A DNA stretch of 64,000 bases, taken from contig JAQFVV010012573.1 in assembly GCA_028023455.1 (NCBI GenBank), positions 1,298,815-1,362,814 of the forward strand, written 5' to 3'. Origin of the DNA: Epiperipatus broadwayi. Taxonomy: Eukaryota > Onychophora > Udeonychophora > Euonychophora > Peripatidae. The position numbers and the translations under genes are program-made. How positions within the stretch are numbered: the first letter of the stretch is position 1; every line of letters starts with the position of its first letter. The notes below the pieces were generated by a model that worked only from the letters and a program-made list of their open reading frames with translations, was not told the DNA's origin and did no database searches. Shown here one piece after another: positions 21,441 through 30,793 of this stretch.

Positions 21441-23363
21441 TTAATCCAAACCATCCTCAGCAAAGTGTACCAAGTCAATGTGGGACATCTCCATGTTAAT
21501 GAGGTCTGATGTTGTTTGGCAATCAGAGTCTTGTGATTGAATTTGTGGATGGATTGGTGATATAGTTGTTGGTTGAGGAAATGCATCCATGAAGTCTTCA
21601 GTGTCTGATGAAGTAGTGTAATCTGTCTGAGATTCGTCAGAAGGATCAATGGTATCAGTGGTTGTAGAATCCATGGTTTTCCTCTTTTTTTCTATGGATT
21701 TGCGAGGCTTTGTGCTTGATATATCTGAAATTTGTTTGTTAGAGGGTGTAGGTGAGTAATGTATCAGATGGGCGCTATCATCAGAGCTTGATTTATCTGA
21801 ACGAATTGATTTTCTTTTAATTTTCTTATTTGTATTTTGGGTATTTGTTGTGTTGGTTTTTTGAGGGTTTTGAAGTTTAATAGTGTTTTTTTCATTTTCC
21901 TGTTCTTTTGATAAAAGTGTTTTTTTATTGTTATAGGAATTTGTTTTAAATTTTAGACCTGAGTCATTTTCGGTTTGTTGTAACTGTTGGGAAACATTAA
22001 CTATGCTGACTTTTGGGTTGAGTGTTTGATAAGTCTTTTCATCTGGATGGTTAATTATTGCAGGAGTTGAAGAATTGAGGACAGTTTGTGGATCACTTTG
22101 TTTAGGTTTACTGAACTTAACTGACCCAAATAAAGATGTATCAATGGTTTTAAACTGGGTGGGAGTTGTTATGGATGGATTGTTTTGAAATTTTTTGAGT
22201 GTATTTTCTTCATCGCCTGTATTTTCCTTGCTCTTGTCAGGTGGTTTGGTGATATTGCCTTCTTTTGTATCAAGAGTTTGGCCTAGTATTGTTTCTCGGG
22301 GATTAGTATAATATGTATCGTATGTATGATCTTTAGTCTTATTGGTTTGAGTGATTGGTTTAGGTGCAGTATATGTAATTGCTTGGATCTCTGATTCACT
22401 ACTATTAGTGTAGAGGTTGTTGTTTGTTCTTTCTTGAATATTTTCATTTTGAAAGATAGGTTTGGATGTGAAAGGATTTGTTGGAGGATTTATTTGAATC
22501 AGGTTGTCTGGGTTTGTGAGGTTGCTGATTGAATTAGGCCCATGTGGTGATTGTCTATTTAAGGATGTGAAAGCCGTGTTAGTAGGTCTACCAGGACGTC
22601 TGTGAACTTTATTCTTTTTAATATCACAGTGTGTATATATTCTTGCTGCACAATCTTTAATGAGGTGCATTCTTTGAAGGCAGAAGAAACATTGTGGATG
22701 TACTCCCCTGAATGTCAAAACCATAGGAGAGCCTCTTGCAGTAATAATAGTGGGTATGTCAGTGGGTATAATGTTTTTATTCAATGTAAGTGTGAAGATA
22801 ACTGTATTGGACATGATTTGATCTTCACAGTGAGGGTTTAATAGGTGTTTAAATTTGCTAACTGAACCATAATTAATAAGGATGTCTTGTAGTTCTTGTT
22901 CTTTCAAGTGGGCAAGGCAGTTTTGGATTCTGCCGGATAGTGTAACAGGACGGTTCATATCTATGGAGCATAGTATAAAATTTCCTAAAGATCTGTATTT
23001 ATTTTTAAAGTTCATACGGTCCGTCCACGTTTTAAAATCAACGATAACATAGTGGTCATTGGGATGATTAAGAATCATATGAATGCCTCTGCCTAATTGT
23101 TTTTGATTGATTAAACTGTATAGCTGTTCTAGAGGGAACTTATATAGAGCACATTGTTGATTTGTTATGGCTAAGATTAACGACTTATCGCTGTAGTAGT
23201 TAGCAAATGATTTATATAGGCTATTGGGAATCGTTTTGTTGAACTCATTATTTATTTTTAGGAACATGTCATCATTAAGATCATTTATATTAAATGAGAC
23301 ATTTTCCAAAGTGTTTGATTCTTGTTCTATGTCTAATTCTGAGATATTCAAATATAAGTTCAT
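21441..23363 (-). CDS. LINE ORF1, main part with CCHC zinc knuckle
   Basis: 640 codons. Residues 60-220 look like a folded, RRM-like nucleic-acid-binding region (IHMILNHPNDHYVIVDF, GSPMVLTFRGV). It is followed at once by C225-x2-C228-x4-H233-x4-C238, a zinc knuckle. The remaining 400 residues are a long Thr/Ser/Asn/Lys-rich tail with RKSIEKKRKT and IKRKSIRSDKSS basic patches and an acidic C-terminus. In LINEs of this group ORF1 coats the transcript and assists retrotransposition. The stop codon is followed after six bases by the ATG of ORF2, a tight spacing that suggests ORF2 is translated by reinitiation. Confidence 0.8.
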   Translation of the reverse strand: MNLYLNISELDIEQESNTLENVSFNINDLNDDMFLKINNEFNKTIPNSLYKSFANYYSDKSLILAITNQQCALYKFPLEQLYSLINQKQLGRGIHMILNHPNDHYVIVDFKTWTDRMNFKNKYRSLGNFILCSIDMNRPVTLSGRIQNCLAHLKEQELQDILINYGSVSKFKHLLNPHCEDQIMSNTVIFTLTLNKNIIPTDIPTIITARGSPMVLTFRGVHPQCFFCLQRMHLIKDCAARIYTHCDIKKNKVHRRPGRPTNTAFTSLNRQSPHGPNSISNLTNPDNLIQINPPTNPFTSKPIFQNENIQERTNNNLYTNSSESEIQAITYTAPKPITQTNKTKDHTYDTYYTNPRETILGQTLDTKEGNITKPPDKSKENTGDEENTLKKFQNNPSITTPTQFKTIDTSLFGSVKFSKPKQSDPQTVLNSSTPAIINHPDEKTYQTLNPKVSIVNVSQQLQQTENDSGLKFKTNSYNNKKTLLSKEQENEKNTIKLQNPQKTNTTNTQNTNKKIKRKSIRSDKSSSDDSAHLIHYSPTPSNKQISDISSTKPRKSIEKKRKTMDSTTTDTIDPSDESQTDYTTSSDTEDFMDAFPQPTTISPIHPQIQSQDSDCQTTSDLINMEMSHIDLVHFAEDGLD

Positions 23364-24084
23364 TGAAATTATCGGTCTTAATATTTTCGGAGATGCTCTC
23401 AGAATTTTTAGACTTTACGATATTTGCGTACGTAGAGGAATTTTTCAATATTGGTATTGAAGAAATTGGATTAGATTGTAAGTTGGCTGAAGTAGCAATG
23501 GATTGTTCTGCGCTATAATCTTTGTTTGTTCTGGAATGTGATTTATCGGTTTTAAAATTTATTTCTTCTTTTTGATTTTTAAATTTACTGTTGACAAACT
23601 GTAATGTGACAGCACTGGTTTTGTCGACCTCTGGTGGAAAAGTTTTTACTTTAAAAAATTCGCCGAAATCATCTTGTCGGTACTTTTGTCTATTATTTTC
23701 AGATATGGTTTCCAGGGTATTATTGGGCAAAGGAAATTGCTCATTAGAGTCTTCTGAGGGTGGGTAAAGTCTTCGGAGAGGTGCTGATTGGTTTTTGCTT
23801 GTATTTTTAAGAATTTCAATAGTTTCGCTTGATGAGATATTAATGCTATTACTTATATTAGGGGTAAGTTGAATATTTTCTAAACTTTTGTTGATATTTG
23901 TGATGCTGTTTTCTTTTGAAATATTGGTTTGTGGTTTTTTATTTGTTGTAGAAGTTATTTTGGATGAATTTAGATTAGATCTAAGGCTATAAAATTTATG
24001 ACCGATGACTGCATTGCTAGATTGAATGCTGAGATCGGGGCTAACCTTAATTTGCGAGTTATCAATTATATTATTACTTTCCAT
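23290..24084 (-). CDS. LINE ORF1, N-terminal part
   Basis: 264 codons from an ATG at 24084. The product is rich in Ser, Asn, Lys and Ile and shows no folded domain, like the low-complexity N-termini of many LINE ORF1 proteins. It overlaps the next ORF1 frame (21441-23363) by 74 bases in a different register, so a single-base indel near 23350 probably split one ORF1. A short Met-initiated frame just upstream (24074-24289) lies in the presumed 5' UTR and I do not count it as a gene. ORF1 proteins bind the element RNA; here only the position and composition support that role. Confidence 0.65.
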   Translation of the reverse strand: MESNNIIDNSQIKVSPDLSIQSSNAVIGHKFYSLRSNLNSSKITSTTNKKPQTNISKENSITNINKSLENIQLTPNISNSINISSSETIEILKNTSKNQSAPLRRLYPPSEDSNEQFPLPNNTLETISENNRQKYRQDDFGEFFKVKTFPPEVDKTSAVTLQFVNSKFKNQKEEINFKTDKSHSRTNKDYSAEQSIATSANLQSNPISSIPILKNSSTYANIVKSKNSESISENIKTDNFNELIFEYLRIRHRTRIKHFGKCLI

Positions 24085-24629
24085 AATATATAATGATTAA
24101 AACCGACTTACCTTGAATAAGAAACGTAAAGATAAGGGGACAATCATCCCTATCTTCCTGAAATTGAATCGCTAAGGGACACTTTTTGTAAGACCAGTTG
24201 CAAAGATGGCTGCCAAAAGCGGAAGTATCTTTAGCATCTTTGAGAAATTTAATAAATAAATCTCTCTCATTTAGATGCTTTTTGTCCATCTTCTAACAAA
24301 TTGAATCTAAATATGATTGTAAAAGATACAGTGATGTCCCTCTATTTTTTTTAAATATCTTAACTTTGGCTTCCATCCATGACCATTCAATGAATCAAAA
24401 TTTGTCTTTTAAAGACATTTTCAAATCATATGATCACATGTCAACAATACTGAGTTTTTATTTCTATTTACTTAAATATAGAAAGATTTAGATATTTTTA
24501 AATAATTAACAAAAGAATAAAGATCGGAAAGACTTATTGCAGATGAAAGGCAATTTTTAAAAACCTAAACAATTTTAATGTAAATAATTTTAAGTAAGCT
24601 TTTGTATTAGCAATAATAAATTCTATTTA

Positions 24630-25210
24630 TTTTGTTTAATTATTTAAACAGAAGTCAATCTCCTATAATGTGCTATTTTTTAAATATTAAATATTATAAA
24701 TCTACATGCACTCACTTGCTGGTAAGAGTTTAGAAACTTAAGTGAATTACTTAACTTTAGAGTGTACATTCTACATACACCAACTCTTACAGACCATGCT
24801 TAAATCAGGGTTTGAGACTATTGTGTGCCTGATGTTATAATCAATATTCAATTGTACAAATTTATTTAAACTATCACATAAGAAAGACAGTGTCTCATTT
24901 GTAACCCCATATGATTAGACAAACATGACTTATAAATGTAAATCTATTATTATAAAATGCTGAATAATCTGAAATTATTTTCCTGGGATAGTTTAAATAG
25001 ATTTGTACAATTGAATATTTGATTATAACATCAGGCACACAGTAGACTCAGGCCCTGATTTAAGGATGGTCTGTAAGAGTAGGTGTATATAGAATGTATC
25101 TGTAAACTTAAGTGATTCACTTAAGTTTTTAAACTCTTACTAGTGAGTGAGTGTACATAGATTTATAATATTTAAGAAATATCGCATTATCAGAGATTGA
25201 CGTCCGTTTG
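24630..25210. mobile_element. Foldback-type element with ~230-bp inverted arms
   Basis: The left arm (about 24635-24879) and right arm (about 24993-25225) are inverted copies: CAATCTCCTATAATG with CATTATCAGAGATTG, CAGGCACACA with TGTGTGCCTG, and AACTTAAGTGAATTACTTAA with its partner. About 110 bases lie between the arms. No coding capacity, so it is a foldback or long-TIR MITE. The loop also contains a copy of sequence found just outside the right arm in opposite orientation (24940-24990 against 25208-25255). Confidence 0.7.
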
Positions 25211-25257
25211 AATAATTTTAGATTTTTCAGCACTTTATAATAATAGATTTATTTTCT

Positions 25258-25835
25258 TTAAACATGTTTCTGTGCTCATTTTTTGATGGTAAAAGTCACT
25301 TGCCTGTAAGTAACTAGAGGTTTGTATTGATTTCAAGAGTTCAATGTATCGATGCAAATTATTGATTTCTGGAGCCTGTGTGAATCTCACACAATCAAGA
25401 GTAGATTCCATTACAACATTAAGAGATGAATTTTGAACAGTATCTAAGTGAGACAATTCAAGAATTTTTGGTAATTAAAAGTTATAATGTTTCAGTGTTT
25501 GGAAATTCAGACTTTTAATAATATTTGTAGTTTAGAAGTTATAAACATTTAATATTTAGAATGCGGTCACTGCCGTTTTGAATTCTATCAATTTTACGTT
25601 TATTGAACATAATTTTTAATTAATATTTTTTTCAATTTTTTCTTTCCTTTTTCTTTTTAAATACTCTAAATTCATATGCTTTATTTTATATGGGTGTATC
25701 CTTTTGATTATCATGAGTTGATGGTTTAATAAATAAACTAGTAAACTTAAATTTGATTTTTTTTAAGATTGATGCAAATTTTGATAACGAATGTGAATTT
25801 AAGATATTTTCTCACCTTTTTTTGTCATGTGATTT
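25258..25835. repeat. AT-rich ~560-bp dispersed repeat, copy R
   Basis: Direct repeat of 17281-17870. A further partial unit follows at 26000-26345, with a spacing of about 500 bases between equivalent words (25590 to 26092), and a shorter one at 26390-26460. Together they look like a decayed tandem array. Confidence 0.75.
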
Positions 25836-25999
25836 CAAAAGTACAACTATGAAAATATAATTATTGCTTAAAATTAATTTTAAATATTTGTGAAATTGCA
25901 TTTTAGTAATCACATGATTACATTTTTTATAACTATGTAAATTGTTTTTTTTTAATTACCAAAAATGCTTCATAAACTAGCAAAATTAAATTTAAACTA

Positions 26000-26460
26000 G
26001 CAATTGGTCTTTGCACCATCATTATTTTTAACATTCATATTTTATAAGTTATAATCTTTTGGCAGTTAGCATAATTCGTATTTTAAATCTATCAATTTTA
26101 CTTTTATTGAAGATGTGGGTTTTTAATTAATAATTTTTCCAATTTTTTTCTTTTATTTTTTCTGTTTAAGTACTCTAAATACATAAGCTTTATTTCATAT
26201 GAGCATATCCTTTTGATTGTCATGTGTAGATGATTTAATAAGCTAGTAAACTTAAATTTGACTTTTTAAAAGTTGATGTAAATTTAGATAATGAATCTGA
26301 ATGTAAAACATTTGTGCACCTTTTTAGTCATGTGATTCCATAAATACCCTATGAAAATGTAATTATTGCTTGAAATTGATTTTTTTTATGGCCATGAGTA
26401 GATGGTTAAATAAACTAGCAAACTTAAATTTGATTTTTTAAAATTGCGAATTTTGTGTTT
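26000..26460. repeat. Further partial copies of the AT-rich repeat
   Basis: CTCTAAATACATAAGCTTTATTTCATATG, shared with the copies above, is recognisable here only in parts, as are the words GATGTAAATTTAGATAA and TAAACTAGCAAACTTAAA. Units are truncated and diverged. Confidence 0.65.
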
Positions 26461-26960
26461 TAATTTTTTAATCATGTGATTAGATTTCTTGTAACTATGA
26501 AAATTGTTTTTTTTTTAAATTTATTTTGAATGAAAACGGTGATTTTGTAATATTGATGAAAAAGACTGATCAAACTAAGTTTTTATTTTTTAATTTTTAA
26601 AGAAAATTGTGAATTTTGTGTTTTAATATTTTAATCATGTGATTGTTTTTATTTTTTTTATTTTTGATGAAAATGGCAATTTTGTAATATTGATGAAAAA
26701 GTCTAATCAAACCAAGTTTTTATTTTTTAATTTTTGATAAAAATTGCCAATTTTGTGTTTTAATATTTTAATCATGTGATTGATTTTTTTTATTTTTGAT
26801 GAAAATGCCGATTTTGTAATATTGATGAAAAAGTCTGATCAAATCAAGTTTTTATTTTTTAATTTTCAATGAAAATTGTGAATTTTGTGTTTTAATATTT
26901 TAATCACGTGTTGTTTTTTTTTTTATATTTTTGGTGGAAATGGCAATTTTGTAACGAATA
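26430..26960. repeat. Minisatellite, ~135-bp unit, about 3-4 copies
   Basis: TTTTGTAATATTGATGAAAAAG recurs near 26544, 26681 and 26813, and in altered form near 26948, at periods of 137, 132 and 135 bases. Each unit holds ATTTTGTGTTTTAATATTTT followed by AATCATGTGATT. Confidence 0.8.
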
Positions 26961-27375
26961 GTCGGATTGCAACAACATATAGATTGATTTATGTGATTTA
27001 TCGCTTGGATGTGTCAGCCTGGGTTTTGGGCAGTTTTTATAATTCAAAATGGCCATGAGCACATACTAAATCAGCACTGATTAATTTATAAAAAATGATT
27101 ACAGTGCCAAATATTTGATATTTTAACATGAAATTGGTCGAATTGTTGATACTAGGAGAAATCAAATCATACTTATATTTGCATGAAAAGGAAACAATCT
27201 GTAAACTGTTTTTTTTTATTATTTATATGTTAACTAAACAATAAATATTTAACATAGAGTGATTGGAAAAGCTACACACCCACCCACCCACCCACACACA
27301 CACACATATATATAATTAAAATTACCCCAAATCCAAAATTCAAACAGACCAGCAAAAAATAATATTAAAACACAA

Positions 27376-27412
27376 CCAAAGGTTTCAATGCTACAAGCAG
27401 ACTTCTCATGGG
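27376..27412 (-). ncRNA. Second degenerate hammerhead-like motif
   Basis: On the minus strand CCATGAGAAGTCTGC, TTGTA, GCATTGAAACC gives a short TGC/GCA hairpin followed by GAAAC, in the same position relative to the endonuclease ORF as in the 5-kb element. The core departs from CUGANGA at the same two positions. Confidence 0.35.
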
Positions 27413-27447
27413 TAAAGAACTACAAAAATTACACAATATATATAATA

Positions 27448-27925
27448 TTAAATGTTACCCACAAATTCATTCACTTCCCATCCACCCTTAATATTAAAAG
27501 AACTCTTAAATAAGTTAATTGCTTCAGAATAATAAATTTTCAATAATAAAGATTCTTTAATTCTTCTTTTGATTTCATTTCTCTCAAAGAAGACAACCTT
27601 AGCTCCATCAAAATTAATAGTGTGGCATGTATCTTTTTCATGGGCATACAAAGCAGAACTAAGATATCTATTTTTAACTCTACTTTTATGAACCTTTAAT
27701 CTTTCATTTAAACTCAAACTACTCTGACTTATGTAGACCTTCTTACAAAAAAAAAAACCAAGGGATAAAATATACTACACCAGGAATAGTCTTTCTATCA
27801 AAAATTTCCTTTGTATTATTTAATAAATTATTCAATGTAACACCCCTTTTCCAAGCAGTTTTTTTATTTCCAAATAATTTACTATTCTTACATACAATTT
27901 TATAAGAAGACAATTTAAATGGCAA
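27448..27925 (-). pseudogene. Penelope-like GIY-YIG endonuclease, frameshifted
   Basis: LNNLLNNTKEIFDRKTIPGV and VYFIPW give the linker and GVVYFI block. After a frameshift in an A-run (27750-27762) the domain continues as CKKVYISQSSLSLNERLKVH, where the family has YIGQS, so the glycine of YIG is Ser here. RYLSSALYAHEKDTCHTINF and FFERNEIKRRIKESLLLKIY follow with the His and the acidic E-S-L-L-L-K catalytic region. The frameshift plus the Gly-to-Ser change make this copy non-functional. No RT domain remains complete upstream. Confidence 0.75.
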
Positions 27926-28969
27926 AGAAATAAATCATATTTTTCTCTATCCTTTACATCCTTACAAATATTACTAGTAAATAAAATACTTTTAACAAAT
28001 TTATCAGAGTGACGAACTCTCAAGTAATCTTTATAAAATTGATATTTCGGAAAAAGCTATCCCACTAGAATTATTTAATTTATTATTCCTATGACAATAA
28101 TTCCTTAAAGCAACTATTTTATGAGACACAAACTGATAGCTATCAGGTTTATATCCATATATATATATTGAAACAGATATCCTGTTCCTCATATAAATGT
28201 TCAAAAGACCCCCCCCCATTCAAAAATGTCTAGCGTGATTCAGTCTAATTGGGAACGCAATAAAGCTGTGATTTGTTTTAAAAAAATCATATTTTTAATT
28301 TTGTGATTGATGGATTTGAATAAAATGTTATGTCATCTTATTTTTTTTTATCTGTCTCAATAAAAAGAAAAGAAATTAATTATCCAATCATTAAAAAGAA
28401 AAAAAAAGATACTTGAGTTAAACTGAGGCAGTATTCAAATCAGGCACGTCGTCGGAAGAAAAGAACTTTTTTTTTCTCTCGTCTTACACAGAGAGGCAGA
28501 ACATATTAAATTTTTTTTTTAAAAAAGAAAAAAGTGTATTACTTAATTCTTTTGACATATTAAAATATAATTTTAACAAAACGTGAAAATGCAAAAAGAA
28601 AGCTTTGCTAGAGGAATTGTAGTGACAATGGAGTAAATTAGCGGCTTCACTCTCTCCAGGCTATGCCATGACTTTCCATAAATGAAATAACCCGCCTTCT
28701 TTTGAGTAAACTAGACTGCAAAACTGGAAGGTAATTTTGTTTAATAAAATATTAAAACATCTTTATCATACGTTATAAAGTGAAGTTATGAAATAATTAC
28801 GTAGAATTTATTTTGTAAAATATTAGAACATGTTTATCATACGTTATAAAATGAAGTTATGAAATGGTTATACGCAAATTTATTTATAAAAATATTTGAA
28901 CGTATTTACTATATGGACTAGAAATGCTTTAATTGCATATTACTTCTATCTGGGTAATATAACAGAGCT

Positions 28970-29280
28970 TATGTGTATGAATATACTTTTATATTTGACT
29001 AAATTAGAAATGCTTTAATTACTAAGTGATAAATGCTCCACAAGCCAAACAGAATTTATGTATATGAATATACTTTTATATTTGACTAAATTATAAATGC
29101 TCCACAAGCCAAACAGAGTTTATGTGTATGAATATACTTTTATATTTGACTAAATTAGAAATACTTTAATTACTAAATGATAAATGCTCCACAAGCCAAA
29201 CAGAATTTATGTATATGAATATACTTTTATATTTGACTAAATTATAAATGCTTCAATTACCAAATGATAAATGCTCCACA
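28970..29280. repeat. LTR minisatellite 1, left copy
   Basis: GAATATACTTTTATATTTGA and AAATGCTCCACAAGCCAAAC alternate; four copies of the first word in this LTR. The right LTR (33460-33715) has three. Confidence 0.75.
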
Positions 29281-29534
29281 AACCAAGAATTGCTGAGCTT
29301 AAATGTTTACCAATCAATAATAATTCATAAAATAATGAAATACTGTGTAAATCATAAATGCTTGACTGTTCTCAAGCTTCTTCTCAAAAATGAATTCAAA
29401 TGAATTATTGTATAAACTATAAATGCTTGACTGCTTCTAAGATTTTTTCCCTTAAATGAATTCAAAATGAATTATTGCATAAACCATAAATGCTTGACTG
29501 CTTCTAAGGTTCTTCTCTTAAATGAATTCAAAAT

Positions 29535-29925
29535 GAATTAGAATATTCCCAAGCTTCTTCTCATAAATGGATTCAAAATGAACTATTGTTGAATTAGAAT
29601 ATTCCCAAGCTTCTTCTCATAAATGGATTCAAAATGAACTATTGTTGAATTAGAATATTCCCAAGCTTCTTCTCATAAATGGATTCAAAATGAACTACTG
29701 TTGAATTAGAATATTCCCAAGCTTCTTCTCATAAATGGATTCAAAATGAACTATTGTTGAATTAGAATATTTCCAAGCTTCTTCTCATAAATGAATTCAA
29801 AATGAACTATTGTTGAATTAGAATATTTCCAAACTTCTTCTCATAAAGGAATTCAAAAATGAACTATTGTTGAATTAGACTGTTTCCAAATGTCTTCTCA
29901 TAAATGAACTTGTAAATGAACTATT
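29535..29925. repeat. LTR minisatellite 2, 56-bp unit, 7 copies
   Basis: GAATTAGAATATTYCCAAGC starts near 29535, 29591, 29647, 29703, 29759, 29815 and 29872, so a 56-base period with decay to the right. Confidence 0.9.
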
Positions 29926-30373
29926 GATAAAAAAAAAGAACTGCTTCTAGCTCTTTCATAAGTAAAATGAAAATGAGTTGTCATGTGGATAGAAATGAAC
30001 TTCATTAGAAATTGCAAATTAATTGTTATTTAATAAATTTTTTTTTGTTACTAAAAATTAAATTGGTTATCCAGTTGTCCAATTCTGTTTTGTTTTATTG
30101 CATCACTCATCAGTTATAGCACTGGTTCATGAGAATCTCATGCCTTCTGAGCTACGTCTGACATAACTAGACCTACCCAAATCAGGTTGTAGTGAGACGG
30201 AACTCTAATGGCACTTTTTGGGAAACCAAACATAGAAATATTTAGATGTTTCCAGTCTCTATGGTACTACATCCTCTGATGAGCAGGAAATATTGTTGTA
30301 GGAGGCATTAACATCTGCATTAGGAATGTCAATTGATAGTTCCTTCCTACAGCATGCTCATCAGAAAATTGTT

Positions 30374-30398
30374 ACAACCGACATAATAAAAGGGTTGT
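30374..30398 (+). terminator. Poly(A) signal in a hairpin loop, 5' LTR
   Basis: ACAACC (30374-30379) pairs with GGTTGT (30393-30398), and the 13-base loop contains AATAAA (30385-30390). The same structure is in the right LTR at 34862-34886. It resembles the poly(A) hairpins of some retroviruses. Confidence 0.5.
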
Positions 30399-30417
30399 AT
30401 GGGGGTCTGGTTACATT

Positions 30418-30437
30418 TGGCGCCCAATGTGGGGCTC
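30418..30437 (+). promoter_or_regulatory. Primer-binding site, tRNA-Lys(CUU) type
   Basis: TGGCGCCCAATGTGGGGCTC pairs at 19 of 20 positions with the 3' end (including CCA) of the common animal tRNA-Lys(CUU). The single mismatch is a C-to-T change at a CpG. It starts two bases after the LTR, the usual position for minus-strand priming. Confidence 0.85.
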
Positions 30438-30465
30438 GATCTAGCTAGCCTAACCATAGGCTCCA

Positions 30466-30564
30466 GTTACATTTGGCGCCTTACTGTGAGGCCTTATCTG
30501 GCATAGGCCGGTTAATTTGCCACCCTACTGTGAGGTCCGATCTAGCTAGCCTACTCATAGGCAT
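30466..30564 (+). repeat. Two extra degenerate copies of the LTR-end/PBS segment
   Basis: GTTACATTTGGCGCC recurs at 30466, and a third, more diverged copy (GGTTAATTTGCCACC) starts at 30510. All three share TGTGRGGYYYKATCT-like continuation, and copies 1 and 3 share GATCTAGCTAGCCTA and ATAGGC. Confidence 0.75.
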
Positions 30565-30793
30565 AAGCAGATCACGATTCTGTGATATGAACAGTGCATA
30601 TGATGTAGTGATGTAATTTGTTCAGGAAGGATGGGAAAATAAAAGTCTAAAAGAAAAACAACACAAAAATGAATGGCATAAAGAATGAAACAGGCATTTC
30701 AAAGAAGATGGAGTAAAGTCATGGTGTGGATGGAGAGAGAAGCTTATTAAAGTTGAAATTAAAAAAATACCACTAAACTAGAATAAAATATTG

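Larger units (their letters stand above)
17950..24300 (-). mobile_element. L1/Tx1-like LINE, near full length, damaged
   Basis: A minus-strand LINE with 5' UTR (about 24085-24300), a Ser/Asn-rich ORF1 with a CCHC zinc knuckle, and ORF2 with endonuclease, reverse transcriptase and a C-terminal Cys/His motif, then a 3' UTR to about 17950. Two-ORF structure, ORF1 zinc knuckle and RT style suggest the L1/Tx1 group; the clade call is tentative. End points are approximate because no clear target-site duplication was found. ORF1 carries one frameshift and ORF2 several lesions, so this copy is inactive. Confidence 0.8.
27280..28168 (-). mobile_element. Penelope-like element fragment, 3' part
   Basis: A second, different Penelope-like element. 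From its 3' side the plus strand shows a short (CA/CCCA)n tract, a 3' non-coding part and the GIY-YIG domain in three registers (27448-27717, 27743-27925, and upstream remnants to about 28150). The left LTR of the 28.2-kb element begins exactly where this fragment stops, in an (AT)n run. It has no relation in detail to the 3.1-kb palindrome. Confidence 0.75.
28169..30415 (+). repeat. 5' LTR
   Basis: 2247 bases, TG...CA. From the left: a C-run, poly-A/T-rich sequence, a direct repeat CATACGTTATAAARTGAAGTTATGAAAT, two minisatellites, and a more complex final 400 bases. An AATAAA sits 26-31 bases before the 3' end inside a hairpin loop. No coding frame of note. Confidence 0.85.

Noticed and set aside
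17281-25835. The direct repeats around the LINE as LTRs of one element
   Set aside because: No TG...CA ends, no primer-binding site, and further partial copies lie outside. The interior is clearly a LINE in one orientation.
30276-30296. CTGATGAGCAGGAAAT near the end of the 5' LTR as a hammerhead ribozyme core
   Set aside because: It has CTGATGA and GAAA but only four bases between them, so no stem II can form. The word pairs better with TGCTCATCAG at 30355.
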